Positions 34,230 through 42,336 of a stretch of DNA of 64,000 nucleotides are shown here, piece after piece. The stretch is from NCBI GenBank assembly GCA_963712485.1, contig CAVQID010000074.1, forward strand, positions 56,411-120,410. The letters are read 5' to 3'. How positions within the stretch are numbered: the first letter of the stretch is position 1; each line of letters begins with the position of its first letter. Made by a program: the position numbers and the translations under genes. The notes under the pieces are model-generated. The model was not told the DNA's origin, searched no databases, and was given only the letters and a program-made list of their open reading frames with translations. Source of the DNA: JALORV01 sp963712485. GTDB lineage: Bacteria; Pseudomonadota; Gammaproteobacteria; Burkholderiales; Burkholderiaceae_F.

Positions 34230-35055
34230 TCGTACAGTCCCGGCGGGACGGCGAAGCCGCCGCGTCGAGTCAGACTCTCGAGCGTCGCGAGCGCCGACTC
34301 GAGCGTGAATGCATCGCGTTCGATGGCCTCGACGACGTCCGGAAGCGACTGCCGCTCGATCGCCGCGACCTCGCCGTCCTGATTGACGCACGGCGTGTCG
34401 GCGGCCAGAGTCGTTTCATAGACGTGAATGCGTTCGGATTGGTAGCCCTCGGAAACCGGGCGACGCACGTGAAACGTGCGGCCGTGATGGACTTCGAGGC
34501 GATCGAGTTCCAGTCCGGCTTCTTCCCAGGCTTCGCGTTCGAGTGCCTGCTCCAGTGTCTCCTCTGCAGGCACCATCCCGCCGACGAGGTTGTCCCAGGT
34601 CCGGGATCGATCGACTTGTGTACGGATCGACGCGCGACGACCAGCGTGCCGTCATCGGCGAACGCGTTCAGATGGACCGCCGTCGTCGAGATTCCGAGCG
34701 CCCGGCACGCCGCACGCTCGATGGTCGCAAGAGTCGGCCCTTCGGGCCGCGCCCGGATCGCCAGCGACTCGTCGCGCCAGCCCCGCACGAGCCCGGCGTC
34801 GCGCAGTTTCAGAGCGGCATCGCGCAGCACGACACTGCGCGACGTTGTATCCAGGGTGTCGTCGAGCAGGTAAAGCATGCCGGAGCGCTTTTCGAACCCC
34901 GTGGCGCGCGCGATCAGGAACTCCGCGACGTGGGCCGCGGTCCAGCCGACCGTGTGGCCGGCCATGACGAGCGGCAGCAGTGACGGCGGCCGCGGCGGCT
35001 GCGCGCGCGCCTGCAGGCGGCTCGCGAGCGAAAGCAGCCTCGCCGCGTCCGGCAT
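34226..35055 (-). CDS. DUF4743/Nudix hydrolase (one-base deletion as sequenced)
   Basis: A 276-residue protein with an N-terminal DUF4743-like domain (HTVGWTAAHVAEFL, VHLNAFADDGTLVVARRS) and a C-terminal Nudix domain. The Nudix box reads G-x5-E-x7-REAWEEAGLEL. The frame breaks near 34600, between KSIDPG and WDNLVGGMVPAEE: one base is missing, and restoring it gives a continuous product. Relatives include the thiamine pyrophosphokinase-associated Nudix group; the substrate is unknown. It starts on the lysS stop (TGATG) and overlaps sbtA, so it belongs to the prfB-lysS transcription unit. Confidence 0.75.
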
Positions 35056-36560
35056 CAGTTCTCCGGTCGCATGTGCGGGAACAGGATGACGTCACGAATG
35101 CTGGGGGCGTCGGTCACCAGCATGATGAAGCGGTCGACGCCGACGCCGCACCCTGCGGCGGGGGGCATGCCGTACTCGAGCGCGCGCACATAGTCGGCGT
35201 CGTAGTACATCGCTTCCTCGTCGCCCGCCGCCTTGGCCTGCGCCTGCTCGTTGAAGCGCGCCGCCTGGTCCTCCGGGTCGTTCAGTTCGGAAAAGCCGTT
35301 GGCAAGTTCGCGCCCGGCGATGAAGAGTTCAAAGCGCTCGGTGATCTCCGGGCGTGAGTCCGATGCCCGCGCTAGCGGAGATACCTCGACCGGATAGTCG
35401 ACGATGTAGGTTGGCTGGATCAGCTTCGACTCGGCGACCTCCTCGAAGAGCGCGAGCTGCAGCGCGCCTAGTCCGGCTTCCTCCGAATGCGTGCTGCCTT
35501 TCGCGCGCAGTTCACGATGCAGGTACGAACGGTCGGCGAGCTGTGCTTCGCTGTACTGCGGTGCATGCGTACGTATCGCCTGCGCGGTGGTCATCCGCGC
35601 GAACGGCCGTGACAGATCGATAGTCTGGCCCTGGTACTGCAACACGGCGGAACCTGTGGCGGCAATAGCCGTGTGCCGCAGCAGGCGCTCGGTGAAGTCC
35701 ATCATCCACGTGTATTCCTGGTACGCGGCGTAGAACTCCATCATCGTGAATTCGGGGTTGTGACGCGGACTCACGCCTTCGTTGCGGAAATTGCGGTTGA
35801 TCTCGAACACGCGCTCGAAACCTCCGACGACCAGGCGCTTGAGATAGAGCTCGGGTGCGATGCGCAGGAACATGTCGATGTCGAGCGCGTTGTGATGCGT
35901 AACGAAGGGCTTGGCCGCCGCCCCACCGGGGATCACCTGAAGCATCGGCGTTTCGACCTCGAGGAAGCCCTCGGCGACCATGAAGTCGCGCATCGCCGCG
36001 ATCGCCTTGCTGCGAATCAGGAATGCAGCGCGCGTTTCCTCGTTCATCATCAGATCGACGTAGCGCTGCCGGTAACGCTGTTCGCGGTCCTCCAGCCCAT
36101 GGAATTTGTCGGGCAGCGGCCGCAGCGCCTTGGCCATCAGGCGCAGTTGCCGAACGCGCACCGAAAGCTCGCCCTTCTGTGTCTTGAACAACACACCGTT
36201 GGCCGCGATCAGGTCGCCGATGTCCCATCGCTTGAACTCTTCGAGGGCGGCGTCGCCGGCCTCGTCCCTGGCGATGAAGAACTGAATGCGGCCGCTGACG
36301 TCCTGGACCGTGGCGAAAGCCACCTTGCCCATCACGCGCTTGAGCATCATCCGGCCGGCGACGGCCACTTCGACGTTCGCCTGCTCGAGCGCCTCACGCT
36401 CGACCTGTCCATGGCTTCCGTGCAGGTCGCCCGCCAGATGGGTCCGGCGAAAGTCGTTCGGGAAGGCCGGTCCGCGGCTGCGCAGTTCCGCGAGCTTGGC
36501 ACGCCGCTCCGCGATGATCTGGTTTTCGTCGGCAGGGGCCGAAACAGGATGCTCGTTCAT
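35055..36560 (-). CDS. lysS: Lysyl-tRNA synthetase, class II
   Basis: A 501-residue class II aminoacyl-tRNA synthetase. The N-terminal OB-fold (VAVAGRMMLKRVMGKVAFATV) is followed by motif 1 near GFLEVETPMLQVIPGGA, motif 2 (FRNEGVSPRHNPEFTMMEFY) and motif 3 (GCGVGVDRFIMLVTD). The ATG at 36560 gives the family-typical MNEHPVSAPADENQIIAERR; an upstream in-frame codon at 36626 lies inside the SDR gene. It sits four bases after the SDR stop, in a unit headed by prfB, the common prfB-lysS pairing. Confidence 0.96.
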   Translation of the reverse strand: MNEHPVSAPADENQIIAERRAKLAELRSRGPAFPNDFRRTHLAGDLHGSHGQVEREALEQANVEVAVAGRMMLKRVMGKVAFATVQDVSGRIQFFIARDEAGDAALEEFKRWDIGDLIAANGVLFKTQKGELSVRVRQLRLMAKALRPLPDKFHGLEDREQRYRQRYVDLMMNEETRAAFLIRSKAIAAMRDFMVAEGFLEVETPMLQVIPGGAAAKPFVTHHNALDIDMFLRIAPELYLKRLVVGGFERVFEINRNFRNEGVSPRHNPEFTMMEFYAAYQEYTWMMDFTERLLRHTAIAATGSAVLQYQGQTIDLSRPFARMTTAQAIRTHAPQYSEAQLADRSYLHRELRAKGSTHSEEAGLGALQLALFEEVAESKLIQPTYIVDYPVEVSPLARASDSRPEITERFELFIAGRELANGFSELNDPEDQAARFNEQAQAKAAGDEEAMYYDADYVRALEYGMPPAAGCGVGVDRFIMLVTDAPSIRDVILFPHMRPEN

Positions 36561-36564
36561 GGGT

Positions 36565-37329
36565 TCAGGCGTCGCGTGCGTCAGCGACCGGTTGGGTTCC
36601 GAAGTCGGATCGCGCAAGGAAGGCAAGGACGCGAACGGCTGCTTCGTCGGCGGCGGCGAGCTGGCCCGCTGACTTCATCTCGATGAATCGTGCCTGATCG
36701 GGAAAGCCGGCGCCGTCCGCTGCACGCAGCTCGCCCTGCATATCGGTATCGATGACGCCGGGCGCGAGCGAGACGATGCGGACCGGATGTGGCCGAAGCG
36801 CCTCGTCGAGCGCCGTCACGCGTGAAAACTGGTCCAGGCCTGCCTTCGCTGCACAGTAGGCGGCCCAGCCGGCAATGGCGCGGCGTCCGGCTCCGGAGGA
36901 GATGTTCAGCACGCGCTTGTCGATGGCCCAGTCGCGCGTCGCGCGGAGGAATGCAGCAGTCAGCAGCAAAGGCGCTTCGAGGTCGATGCGCATGACGGCG
37001 GCGAGCGCCTCGGCCTCGATGCGATCGATCGGCCCGACCGGACCGACGATGCCGGCGTTGTTGATCAGCGCGGCAGCCGTGAACGCCGATCCGGCATGCT
37101 GATGCAGCCAGGTCTCGAGCCGTGCTGAGGCGCCGACATCGTGACCGACATCGACAGCCCACTGCTCGAGTTTCGCTCCGGCCGCCGCCGCCCGATCCTG
37201 CAACGCCGGGTTCGGATGGCGGGACAGGGTCAGAAGGTGCATGTCGGCGGCGAGCAGACGCTCGGCCATCGCGGCGCCGAGGCCGCGTGATGCGCCGGTC
37301 AGTATCACCAGTCGTTTTGCAGTCGTCAT
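36565..37329 (-). CDS. Short-chain dehydrogenase, sepiapterin-reductase-like
   Basis: A 254-residue classical SDR. It has a cofactor loop GASRGLGAAMAE near residue 12, the NNAG motif, the catalytic Ser in NISSGAG and the catalytic YxxxK (AAYCAAKAGLDQF), then LAPGVIDTDMQ. The overall pattern resembles the sepiapterin reductase/benzil reductase group, but the substrate cannot be read. It overlaps the GNAT stop by three bases and precedes lysS by four. Confidence 0.85.
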   Translation of the reverse strand: MTTAKRLVILTGASRGLGAAMAERLLAADMHLLTLSRHPNPALQDRAAAAGAKLEQWAVDVGHDVGASARLETWLHQHAGSAFTAAALINNAGIVGPVGPIDRIEAEALAAVMRIDLEAPLLLTAAFLRATRDWAIDKRVLNISSGAGRRAIAGWAAYCAAKAGLDQFSRVTALDEALRPHPVRIVSLAPGVIDTDMQGELRAADGAGFPDQARFIEMKSAGQLAAADEAAVRVLAFLARSDFGTQPVADARDA

Positions 37330-37967
37330 GGGACCGGAAGGTAGCCGAGATCCGGCATGCCGTGGGCGGCTGACCAGGCCGGATAGTCGTCGAGCGTCAG
37401 TCCGAACATGCGGGTGTCGCGTACGCGCCCGTGATGATCGCGCGTCTCGGCCCGCAGCAGGCCTTCTTCATTCATTCCGGCACGGCGCATGACGGCGGCG
37501 CTGGCGTCGTTGCCGGCATCGCACGAACCCCAGATGCGGTTGACCTGCATGTGGTCGAATGCATAGTGGATCTGCAGTCGCACGACATCGCTCGCCAGCC
37601 CGAAACCGCGCGACGGCGGCACCAGGAAGTAGCCGATCTCCGCCTTCGGCGTCGACCAGTCCGGGACATGAAAGCCCGCGCCACCGAGGTACGCGTCGGT
37701 CGACGAATCGAAGATCGCCATCGGCATGGCACGCCGCAGCGCGAATTCCGCATTCATCCGCCGGGCGTAGGATTCCGAGTCGTCGACGCGCTGATGGCGG
37801 CGCGGCCACTCCATCCATTGCATCAGTTCGTCACGGTGCGGTGCCAGGGCGGCAGAACAGCGCTGCGCCGTCGCCGAACCGGTAGCGACGCAGCACGATG
37901 CGCGCGGCTCGTCACGCCCTCCGGTAGCGACAGCAGCTCCGGGTGGTCGACCGGCGGGCGCGACCAT
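37326..37967 (-). CDS. GNAT acetyltransferase, RimJ/RimL-like (three compensating one-base insertions as sequenced)
   Basis: A 212-residue (after correction) N-acetyltransferase of the RimJ/L group. The C-terminal part is intact: AYLGGAGFHVPDWSTPKAEI, the acetyl-CoA loop SRGFGLASDVVRLQ, NRIWGSCDAGNDASAAVMRR. The N-terminal 40 codons look wrong in the open frame but become family-like if one base is skipped near 37940 (ELLSLPEGVTSR), 37900 (IVLRRYRFGDGAALF) and 37854 (AALAPHRDELMQWMEW). Three extra bases restore the original frame, so the frame stays open although its N-terminal sequence is scrambled. It starts on the prfB stop and overlaps the SDR start. Confidence 0.75.
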   Translation of the reverse strand: MVAPAGRPPGAAVATGGRDEPRASCCVATGSATAQRCSAALAPHRDELMQWMEWPRRHQRVDDSESYARRMNAEFALRRAMPMAIFDSSTDAYLGGAGFHVPDWSTPKAEIGYFLVPPSRGFGLASDVVRLQIHYAFDHMQVNRIWGSCDAGNDASAAVMRRAGMNEEGLLRAETRDHHGRVRDTRMFGLTLDDYPAWSAAHGMPDLGYLPVP

Positions 37968-39076
37968 CAGACGCCCTGCTTGAGGCTCGCCTCGATGAAG
38001 TCGTCGAGGTCGCCGTCGAGCACGGCCTGCGTGTTGCCGATCTCGACGTTGGTACTGAGGTCCTTGATGCGCGACTGATCCAGCACGTAGGAGCGGATCT
38101 GGTGGCCCCAGCCGATGTCGGTCTTCGATTCTTCGAGCTTGTTCTGCTCGGCCAGGCGCTTGCGCATTTCGAGTTCGTACAGGCGCGACTTCAGCATCGC
38201 CATGCATTCGGCGCGGTTGCGGTGCTGCGAGCCGGTCGTTCTGGCTCTGCACGACGATGCCGGTCGGCAGCGTGCGTGATGCGTACCGCGGACTCGGTCT
38301 TGTTGACGTGCTGGCCGCCGGCGCCCGAAGCCCGGTAGACGTCGATGCGCAGGTCGGCCGGATTGATGTCGACGTCGACGGTTTCGTCGACCTCGGGATA
38401 GACGAACACGCTGGCGAAGGACGTGTGGCGGCGCGCATTCGAATCGAACGGGCGACTTGCGCACCAGCCGGTGGATGCCGGTTTCGGTGCGCAGCATGCC
38501 GTAGGCGTAATCACCGCTGATCTTGATCGTCGCTCCTTTGATGCCCGCGACCTCGCCCTCCGACTCGTCGAGCAGTTCCGGCTTGAAGCCGCGCCGCTCG
38601 GCATAGCGCAGATACATCCGTACCAGCATGCCGGCCCAATCCTGGGCTTCGGTGCCGCCGGCGCCCGCCTGGATCTCGATGAAGCAGTTGTTGGGATCGA
38701 GCGGATTGTTGAACATCCGCTGGAACTCGAGGTCGGCGACATGCTTGCCAAGCGCCGCAACGTCCGCCTCGACCGAAAGCAGGCGTGGCGTCGTCATCGT
38801 CGCCGCGCCGCCATGTCGAAGAGTTCGCCCGCATCCTGCACGCCGCCGGACAGCGCGCGCATTTTCTGCACCACGAGTTCGAGCGTCTTCTTTTCCCGGC
38901 CCAGTTCCTGGGCGCGCTTGGGATCGTCCCAGACCTTCGGATCCTCGAGTGCGCGGTTGATCTCCCCGAGTCGCTGCTCCTTTACATCGACGTCAAAGAT
39001 ACCTCCGCAGTTCGGCAAGGCGCCCGCGCAGGTCGGCGACGGTGCCCTCGATCTGGTTCAGTCGTTCGGCTTCCAT
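37967..39076 (-). CDS. prfB: Peptide chain release factor 2 (programmed +1 frameshift plus about five extra one-base insertions as sequenced)
   Basis: RF2 reads UAA/UGA stops. The first 27 codons (MEAERLNQIEGTVADLRGRL) end at the classical CTT-TGA shift site. The rest reads DVDVKEQRLGEINRALED, DPNNCFIEIQAGAGGTEAQDW, KSPFDSNARRHTSFASVFVY, GAGGQHVNKTESAVRITH, LPTGIVVQSQND, SQHRNRAECMAMLKSRLYEL and QAVLDGDLDDFIEASLKQGV, but spread over all three frames. Single extra bases near 38802, 38783, 38451, 38271 and 38231 explain every jump (one deletion could replace the first pair). Corrected length is about 367 residues, normal for RF2. The insertion at 38451 falls in the stop-codon-recognising SPF motif. 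The first gene of the prfB-lysS unit. Confidence 0.88.
38993..39006 (-). promoter_or_regulatory. Programmed +1 frameshift site of prfB
   Basis: On the minus strand the order is GGAGGT, ATC, then CTTTGAC: an internal Shine-Dalgarno-like element followed by the slippery CTT codon and an in-frame TGA at codon 28. It matches the RF2 autoregulatory shift site known from E. coli, where scarce RF2 lets the ribosome slip past TGA and make more RF2. Confidence 0.92.
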
Positions 39077-39103
39077 GGAGTATCTCGATGTCCAAAGCCC
39101 GTC

Positions 39104-39109
39104 ATTATA
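39104..39109 (-). promoter_or_regulatory. Putative -10 box for the prfB-lysS unit
   Basis: A perfect TATAAT on the minus strand, about 28 bases before the prfB ATG. The expected -35 position holds no good match to TTGACA, so promoter strength is uncertain. Confidence 0.5.
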
Positions 39110-39194
39110 GGAACAGGGTGGCGACACCGTCGGCATCGCTCCAGCAGCGACCCGTGGCGACGTAAACTGCGCGCCTGCTGCTGTACCCCTGCGA

Positions 39195-41852
39195 ATGATC
39201 GAGTCGGCTGCCACGTCGGTGACTTACCTGTTCTCGGATATCGAGGGCAGCACGCGCCTTTGGGAGGCCGATCCCGCCCGAGCTGCCCGTACCGTCGCGT
39301 GGCACGATGAGCTGTCGCGCGATGTCGTCCGCCGGCATCGCGGCACCGTCGTCAAGATGACCGGCGATGGGCTGCACGCGGCGTTCGACGATCCGGCCGA
39401 CGCGGTGGCGTCGGTCATCGAGCTGCAGCTTGCACTGGGTGAGCAGAGTCCCGAGCGGGCGCCGCTCAGCGTCCGCTGCGGGCTGCATCTTGGCGCCGAC
39501 CAGCGGCGCGACAACGACTTCTACGGCCCGGCGGTCAACCGGGCGGCGCGCATCATGAGCGCGGCACATGGTGGCCAGATTCTGGTTTCCAAGGCGGTCG
39601 CCGAGCGCGTCGCGGAGCGGCTGCCGGCCGATGTGCTGTTGCGTGACCTCGGTGCCGTTCGGCTGCGCGACCTGGGCGCTGCCGAGCAGCTGTACCAGCT
39701 GGTGCATCCCAGGTTACGGGCGGCCTTTCCGCCGCTGCGCTCGATGGCGAGCACGCCCAACAACCTGACGCAGCAACTCAACTCGTTCGTCGGCCGCGAC
39801 CACGAGATGGAACGGGTCCGGCAGCTGCTTGCCAACAGCCGACTGCTGACGCTGCTCGGCATGGGCGGACTGGGCAAGTCGCGACTGTCGATGCAGGTCG
39901 CCGCCATCGTTCTCGAGGATTACCCGGATGGTGTCTGGTTCGTCGAACTGGCGGCGCTGTCGGACCCTCACCTGGTCCCTCAGGCGGTCGCCTCGGTGCT
40001 CGGAGTCAAGGAAGCCCCGGGCGGCACGGTGTTGGACACGTTGGCTCGGTATGTTGCGGACAAGAAGCTGCTCATCGTCCTCGACAATTGCGAACATCTC
40101 GTGCAAGAGTGTGCCGAGCTGGCCAAGCGCCTGCTGCAGGCCGGACCCCAGGTGCGCGTGCTGGCGTCGAGCCGTGATTCGCTGCGGATCGCCGGGGAGA
40201 CTGTATTTCACGTCACGCCGCTGCAGGCCCCCGGCGCCGATGCGCAGCTCTCGGCTGACGCGCTGCTGCAGCTGGAGTCGGTGCGACTGTTCGTCGACCG
40301 CGCCACTGCCGTGCAGCCCTCCTTCCGTCTCACCGAGAACAACGCCGCCGCGGTGGCCGAGATCTGCCGGCGGCTCGACGGAATTCCGCTCGCCATCGAG
40401 CTCGCCGCGGCGCGCACGCGGGCCCTCAGCGTAGAGACCATCGCAGGACGCCTGAAGGATCGCTTCAAGCTGCTGACCACCAGTGACCGTACCGTGCTGC
40501 CGCGGCAGCAGACCTTGCGTGCGCTGATCGACTGGTCGTACGACATGCTTGCGCCCTCCGAGCAGACTCTGGTGCAGCGACTTTCGGTTTTCGCCGGCGG
40601 ATGGACCCTCGAGTCGGCCGAAGCCGTCTGCAGTGGCGGCACGATCGGCGCGGATCAAGTTCTCGATCTGCTGGCGAACCTGGTCGACAAGTCGCTCGTC
40701 GAACTGGATGCCGAAGGTAGCCGCTACCGGATGCTCGAGACGGTCCGCCAGTACGCAGCCGAGCGGCTCGGTGCTTCAGCCGACGAAGCCGTGACACGTT
40801 CACGGCACCTGGCCTGGTGCCTTGCTCTCGCGGAGCGCGCTCGCGCAGGCCTCATCGGACCGGAAGCCGGCCGGTGGCTCAATGAAGTCGATGCGGAACG
40901 GGAAAACTTCCTTGCCGCACATCGCTGGTGTGACGACGCAACGGACGGCGCCGTCCTCGGTCTCGAGCTGATGCACTCGCTCAAGCTTTACTGGTATCAG
41001 CGCGGGCTGTTGACGCTCGGCCACCGACTGACGCTGGAGGCGCTTTCGCGCACCCCGCCTGACGAGCGCAGCATGCAGCGCTGCCGGGGACTCGCCGACG
41101 TCGGCCAGTTCTGCAGCTTCCTGGGGCGCCACGAGGAAGCTCAGCGCTTCCTCGACGAAAGCCTGGCGATGGCACGCGAACTGGGCGATCACAACCGCAT
41201 CGCGGCTGCACTGCAATCGCTCGGCTACGCATGCCAGGCGGTCGGTGATCTGGTTCGTGCACGCGAGCTCTTCGACGAAGGCATCGAACGCGCGCGGGAA
41301 GTCGGCGACCCGCGCCAGCTCGCATCGGCGCTGGTGTGTCGCGGCCAGTTGATGCGGCAGCAGCATGAGTACGACGGCGCCGAGCGGCTCTATCGTGAAG
41401 CGACCGACCTTGCGCGAAGGCTGGGCGATCAGGAAAGCGTCGCCATCGGGCTGTTGAATCTGGCGATGGTCGCGATAGAGCGGCAGACACTGTCGGAGGC
41501 GCGCCCCCTGCTACGGGAGGCACTGCTCGCCGCACTGGCCACCCGGTCGCAGGTGGTCGGCCAGGCGGCGCTCGATGTGATGGCCGGCTACTCGGCGGCC
41601 GATGGCTGTGACGAGGACAGCGCCCGGTTCTTCGGTGCCGCCGAAGCGCAGGCGCAGCGCTCCGGACTTCAGCGCGACAGTGCCGACGCCGGCTTCCTGC
41701 TGCCGCGCGTCGCGCAATGCCGCTCGTCGATGGGCGCCGACCGGTTCGCGAGCGCGGAAGCCGAAGGCGCCCAGTGGGGCTACGAAGTCGCGCTGAAGCG
41801 GGCTGTCGACGACCTGTCGCGAGCCTCCAGCCCGCACGGTGCTACTGGTTGA
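39195..41852 (+). CDS. Class III nucleotidyl cyclase - STAND ATPase - TPR protein
   Basis: An 885-residue signalling protein without membrane segments. Residues ~1-170 are a class III adenylate/guanylate cyclase domain with metal-binding Asp 15 (FSDIEGSTRLWE) and Asp 58 (MTGDGLHAAF) and the dimer-loop GPAVNRAARI. A STAND/AAA-type ATPase follows, with Walker A GMGGLGKS at 222-229, Walker B LLIVLDNCEH near 292-301, and the family EICRRLDGIPLAIELAAAR segment. The C-terminal ~300 residues are TPR-like helices (ALQSLGYACQAVGDLVRARELF and relatives). By architecture the STAND module senses a ligand and controls the cyclase. It is divergent from prfB and convergent with a small exported protein, overlapping it by 11 bases. 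The trigger is unknown. Confidence 0.85.
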   Translation: MIESAATSVTYLFSDIEGSTRLWEADPARAARTVAWHDELSRDVVRRHRGTVVKMTGDGLHAAFDDPADAVASVIELQLALGEQSPERAPLSVRCGLHLGADQRRDNDFYGPAVNRAARIMSAAHGGQILVSKAVAERVAERLPADVLLRDLGAVRLRDLGAAEQLYQLVHPRLRAAFPPLRSMASTPNNLTQQLNSFVGRDHEMERVRQLLANSRLLTLLGMGGLGKSRLSMQVAAIVLEDYPDGVWFVELAALSDPHLVPQAVASVLGVKEAPGGTVLDTLARYVADKKLLIVLDNCEHLVQECAELAKRLLQAGPQVRVLASSRDSLRIAGETVFHVTPLQAPGADAQLSADALLQLESVRLFVDRATAVQPSFRLTENNAAAVAEICRRLDGIPLAIELAAARTRALSVETIAGRLKDRFKLLTTSDRTVLPRQQTLRALIDWSYDMLAPSEQTLVQRLSVFAGGWTLESAEAVCSGGTIGADQVLDLLANLVDKSLVELDAEGSRYRMLETVRQYAAERLGASADEAVTRSRHLAWCLALAERARAGLIGPEAGRWLNEVDAERENFLAAHRWCDDATDGAVLGLELMHSLKLYWYQRGLLTLGHRLTLEALSRTPPDERSMQRCRGLADVGQFCSFLGRHEEAQRFLDESLAMARELGDHNRIAAALQSLGYACQAVGDLVRARELFDEGIERAREVGDPRQLASALVCRGQLMRQQHEYDGAERLYREATDLARRLGDQESVAIGLLNLAMVAIERQTLSEARPLLREALLAALATRSQVVGQAALDVMAGYSAADGCDEDSARFFGAAEAQAQRSGLQRDSADAGFLLPRVAQCRSSMGADRFASAEAEGAQWGYEVALKRAVDDLSRASSPHGATG

Positions 41853-42258
41853 CGATGATCGGGTCCCGCGCGATGGGTCGATTGTTCCGGTCCAACAGGT
41901 GGATCGTGTACTTGAACCGGCCATTCCTGGAATTCTTATTGACGCAGGTGATGTGATTCGGGCCGCCCCGGCAGGACCTTGGCAACTGGTCTTGTTCCGC
42001 CCTCAAGCTTCCCCCGGCGGTCAATTCGCCGTTGATGACAATGCCGTCCGGATCGAAGCGGTAGTCGGCCCCCCGCGGAAGTTGCCATCGAATGACAACG
42101 TTGGGACCCATCTGCCGCCGAATGACAACCGGGTCAACATCGACCTGGATCTGATCGCCGACCAGAGTGACTGTCACCAGCGGCGGCGGTTGCGCGTCGA
42201 CGCCGGCACTCCAGGCGCCGATGGCCAATAGCACACCGGCAAGCAATGTGTTCTTCAT
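41842..42258 (-). CDS. Small exported protein of unknown function
   Basis: 138 residues. A clear signal peptide (MKNTLLAGVLLAIGAWSAGVDAQ, predicted cut after VDA) is followed by a beta-rich domain: VTVTLVGDQIQVDVDPVVIR, VVIRWQLPRGADYRFDPDGI, and two Cys residues (RSCRGGPNHITCVNK) that may form a disulfide, then FKYTIHLLDRN. I do not recognise a named family. A strong AAGGAGGAG element lies upstream of the ATG. It is monocistronic by position, 78 bases upstream of recJ's stop on the same strand, and its 3' end overlaps the cyclase gene by 11 bases. Probably periplasmic. Confidence 0.65.
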   Translation of the reverse strand: MKNTLLAGVLLAIGAWSAGVDAQPPPLVTVTLVGDQIQVDVDPVVIRRQMGPNVVIRWQLPRGADYRFDPDGIVINGELTAGGSLRAEQDQLPRSCRGGPNHITCVNKNSRNGRFKYTIHLLDRNNRPIARDPIIVNQ

Positions 42259-42336
42259 CTTCTCCGCTCCTCCTTGATTGCCCTTGTGTCGGCCTGACCG
42301 CCGACCGGCGAACTTTCAGGGCTTACGTGCCGGCCG

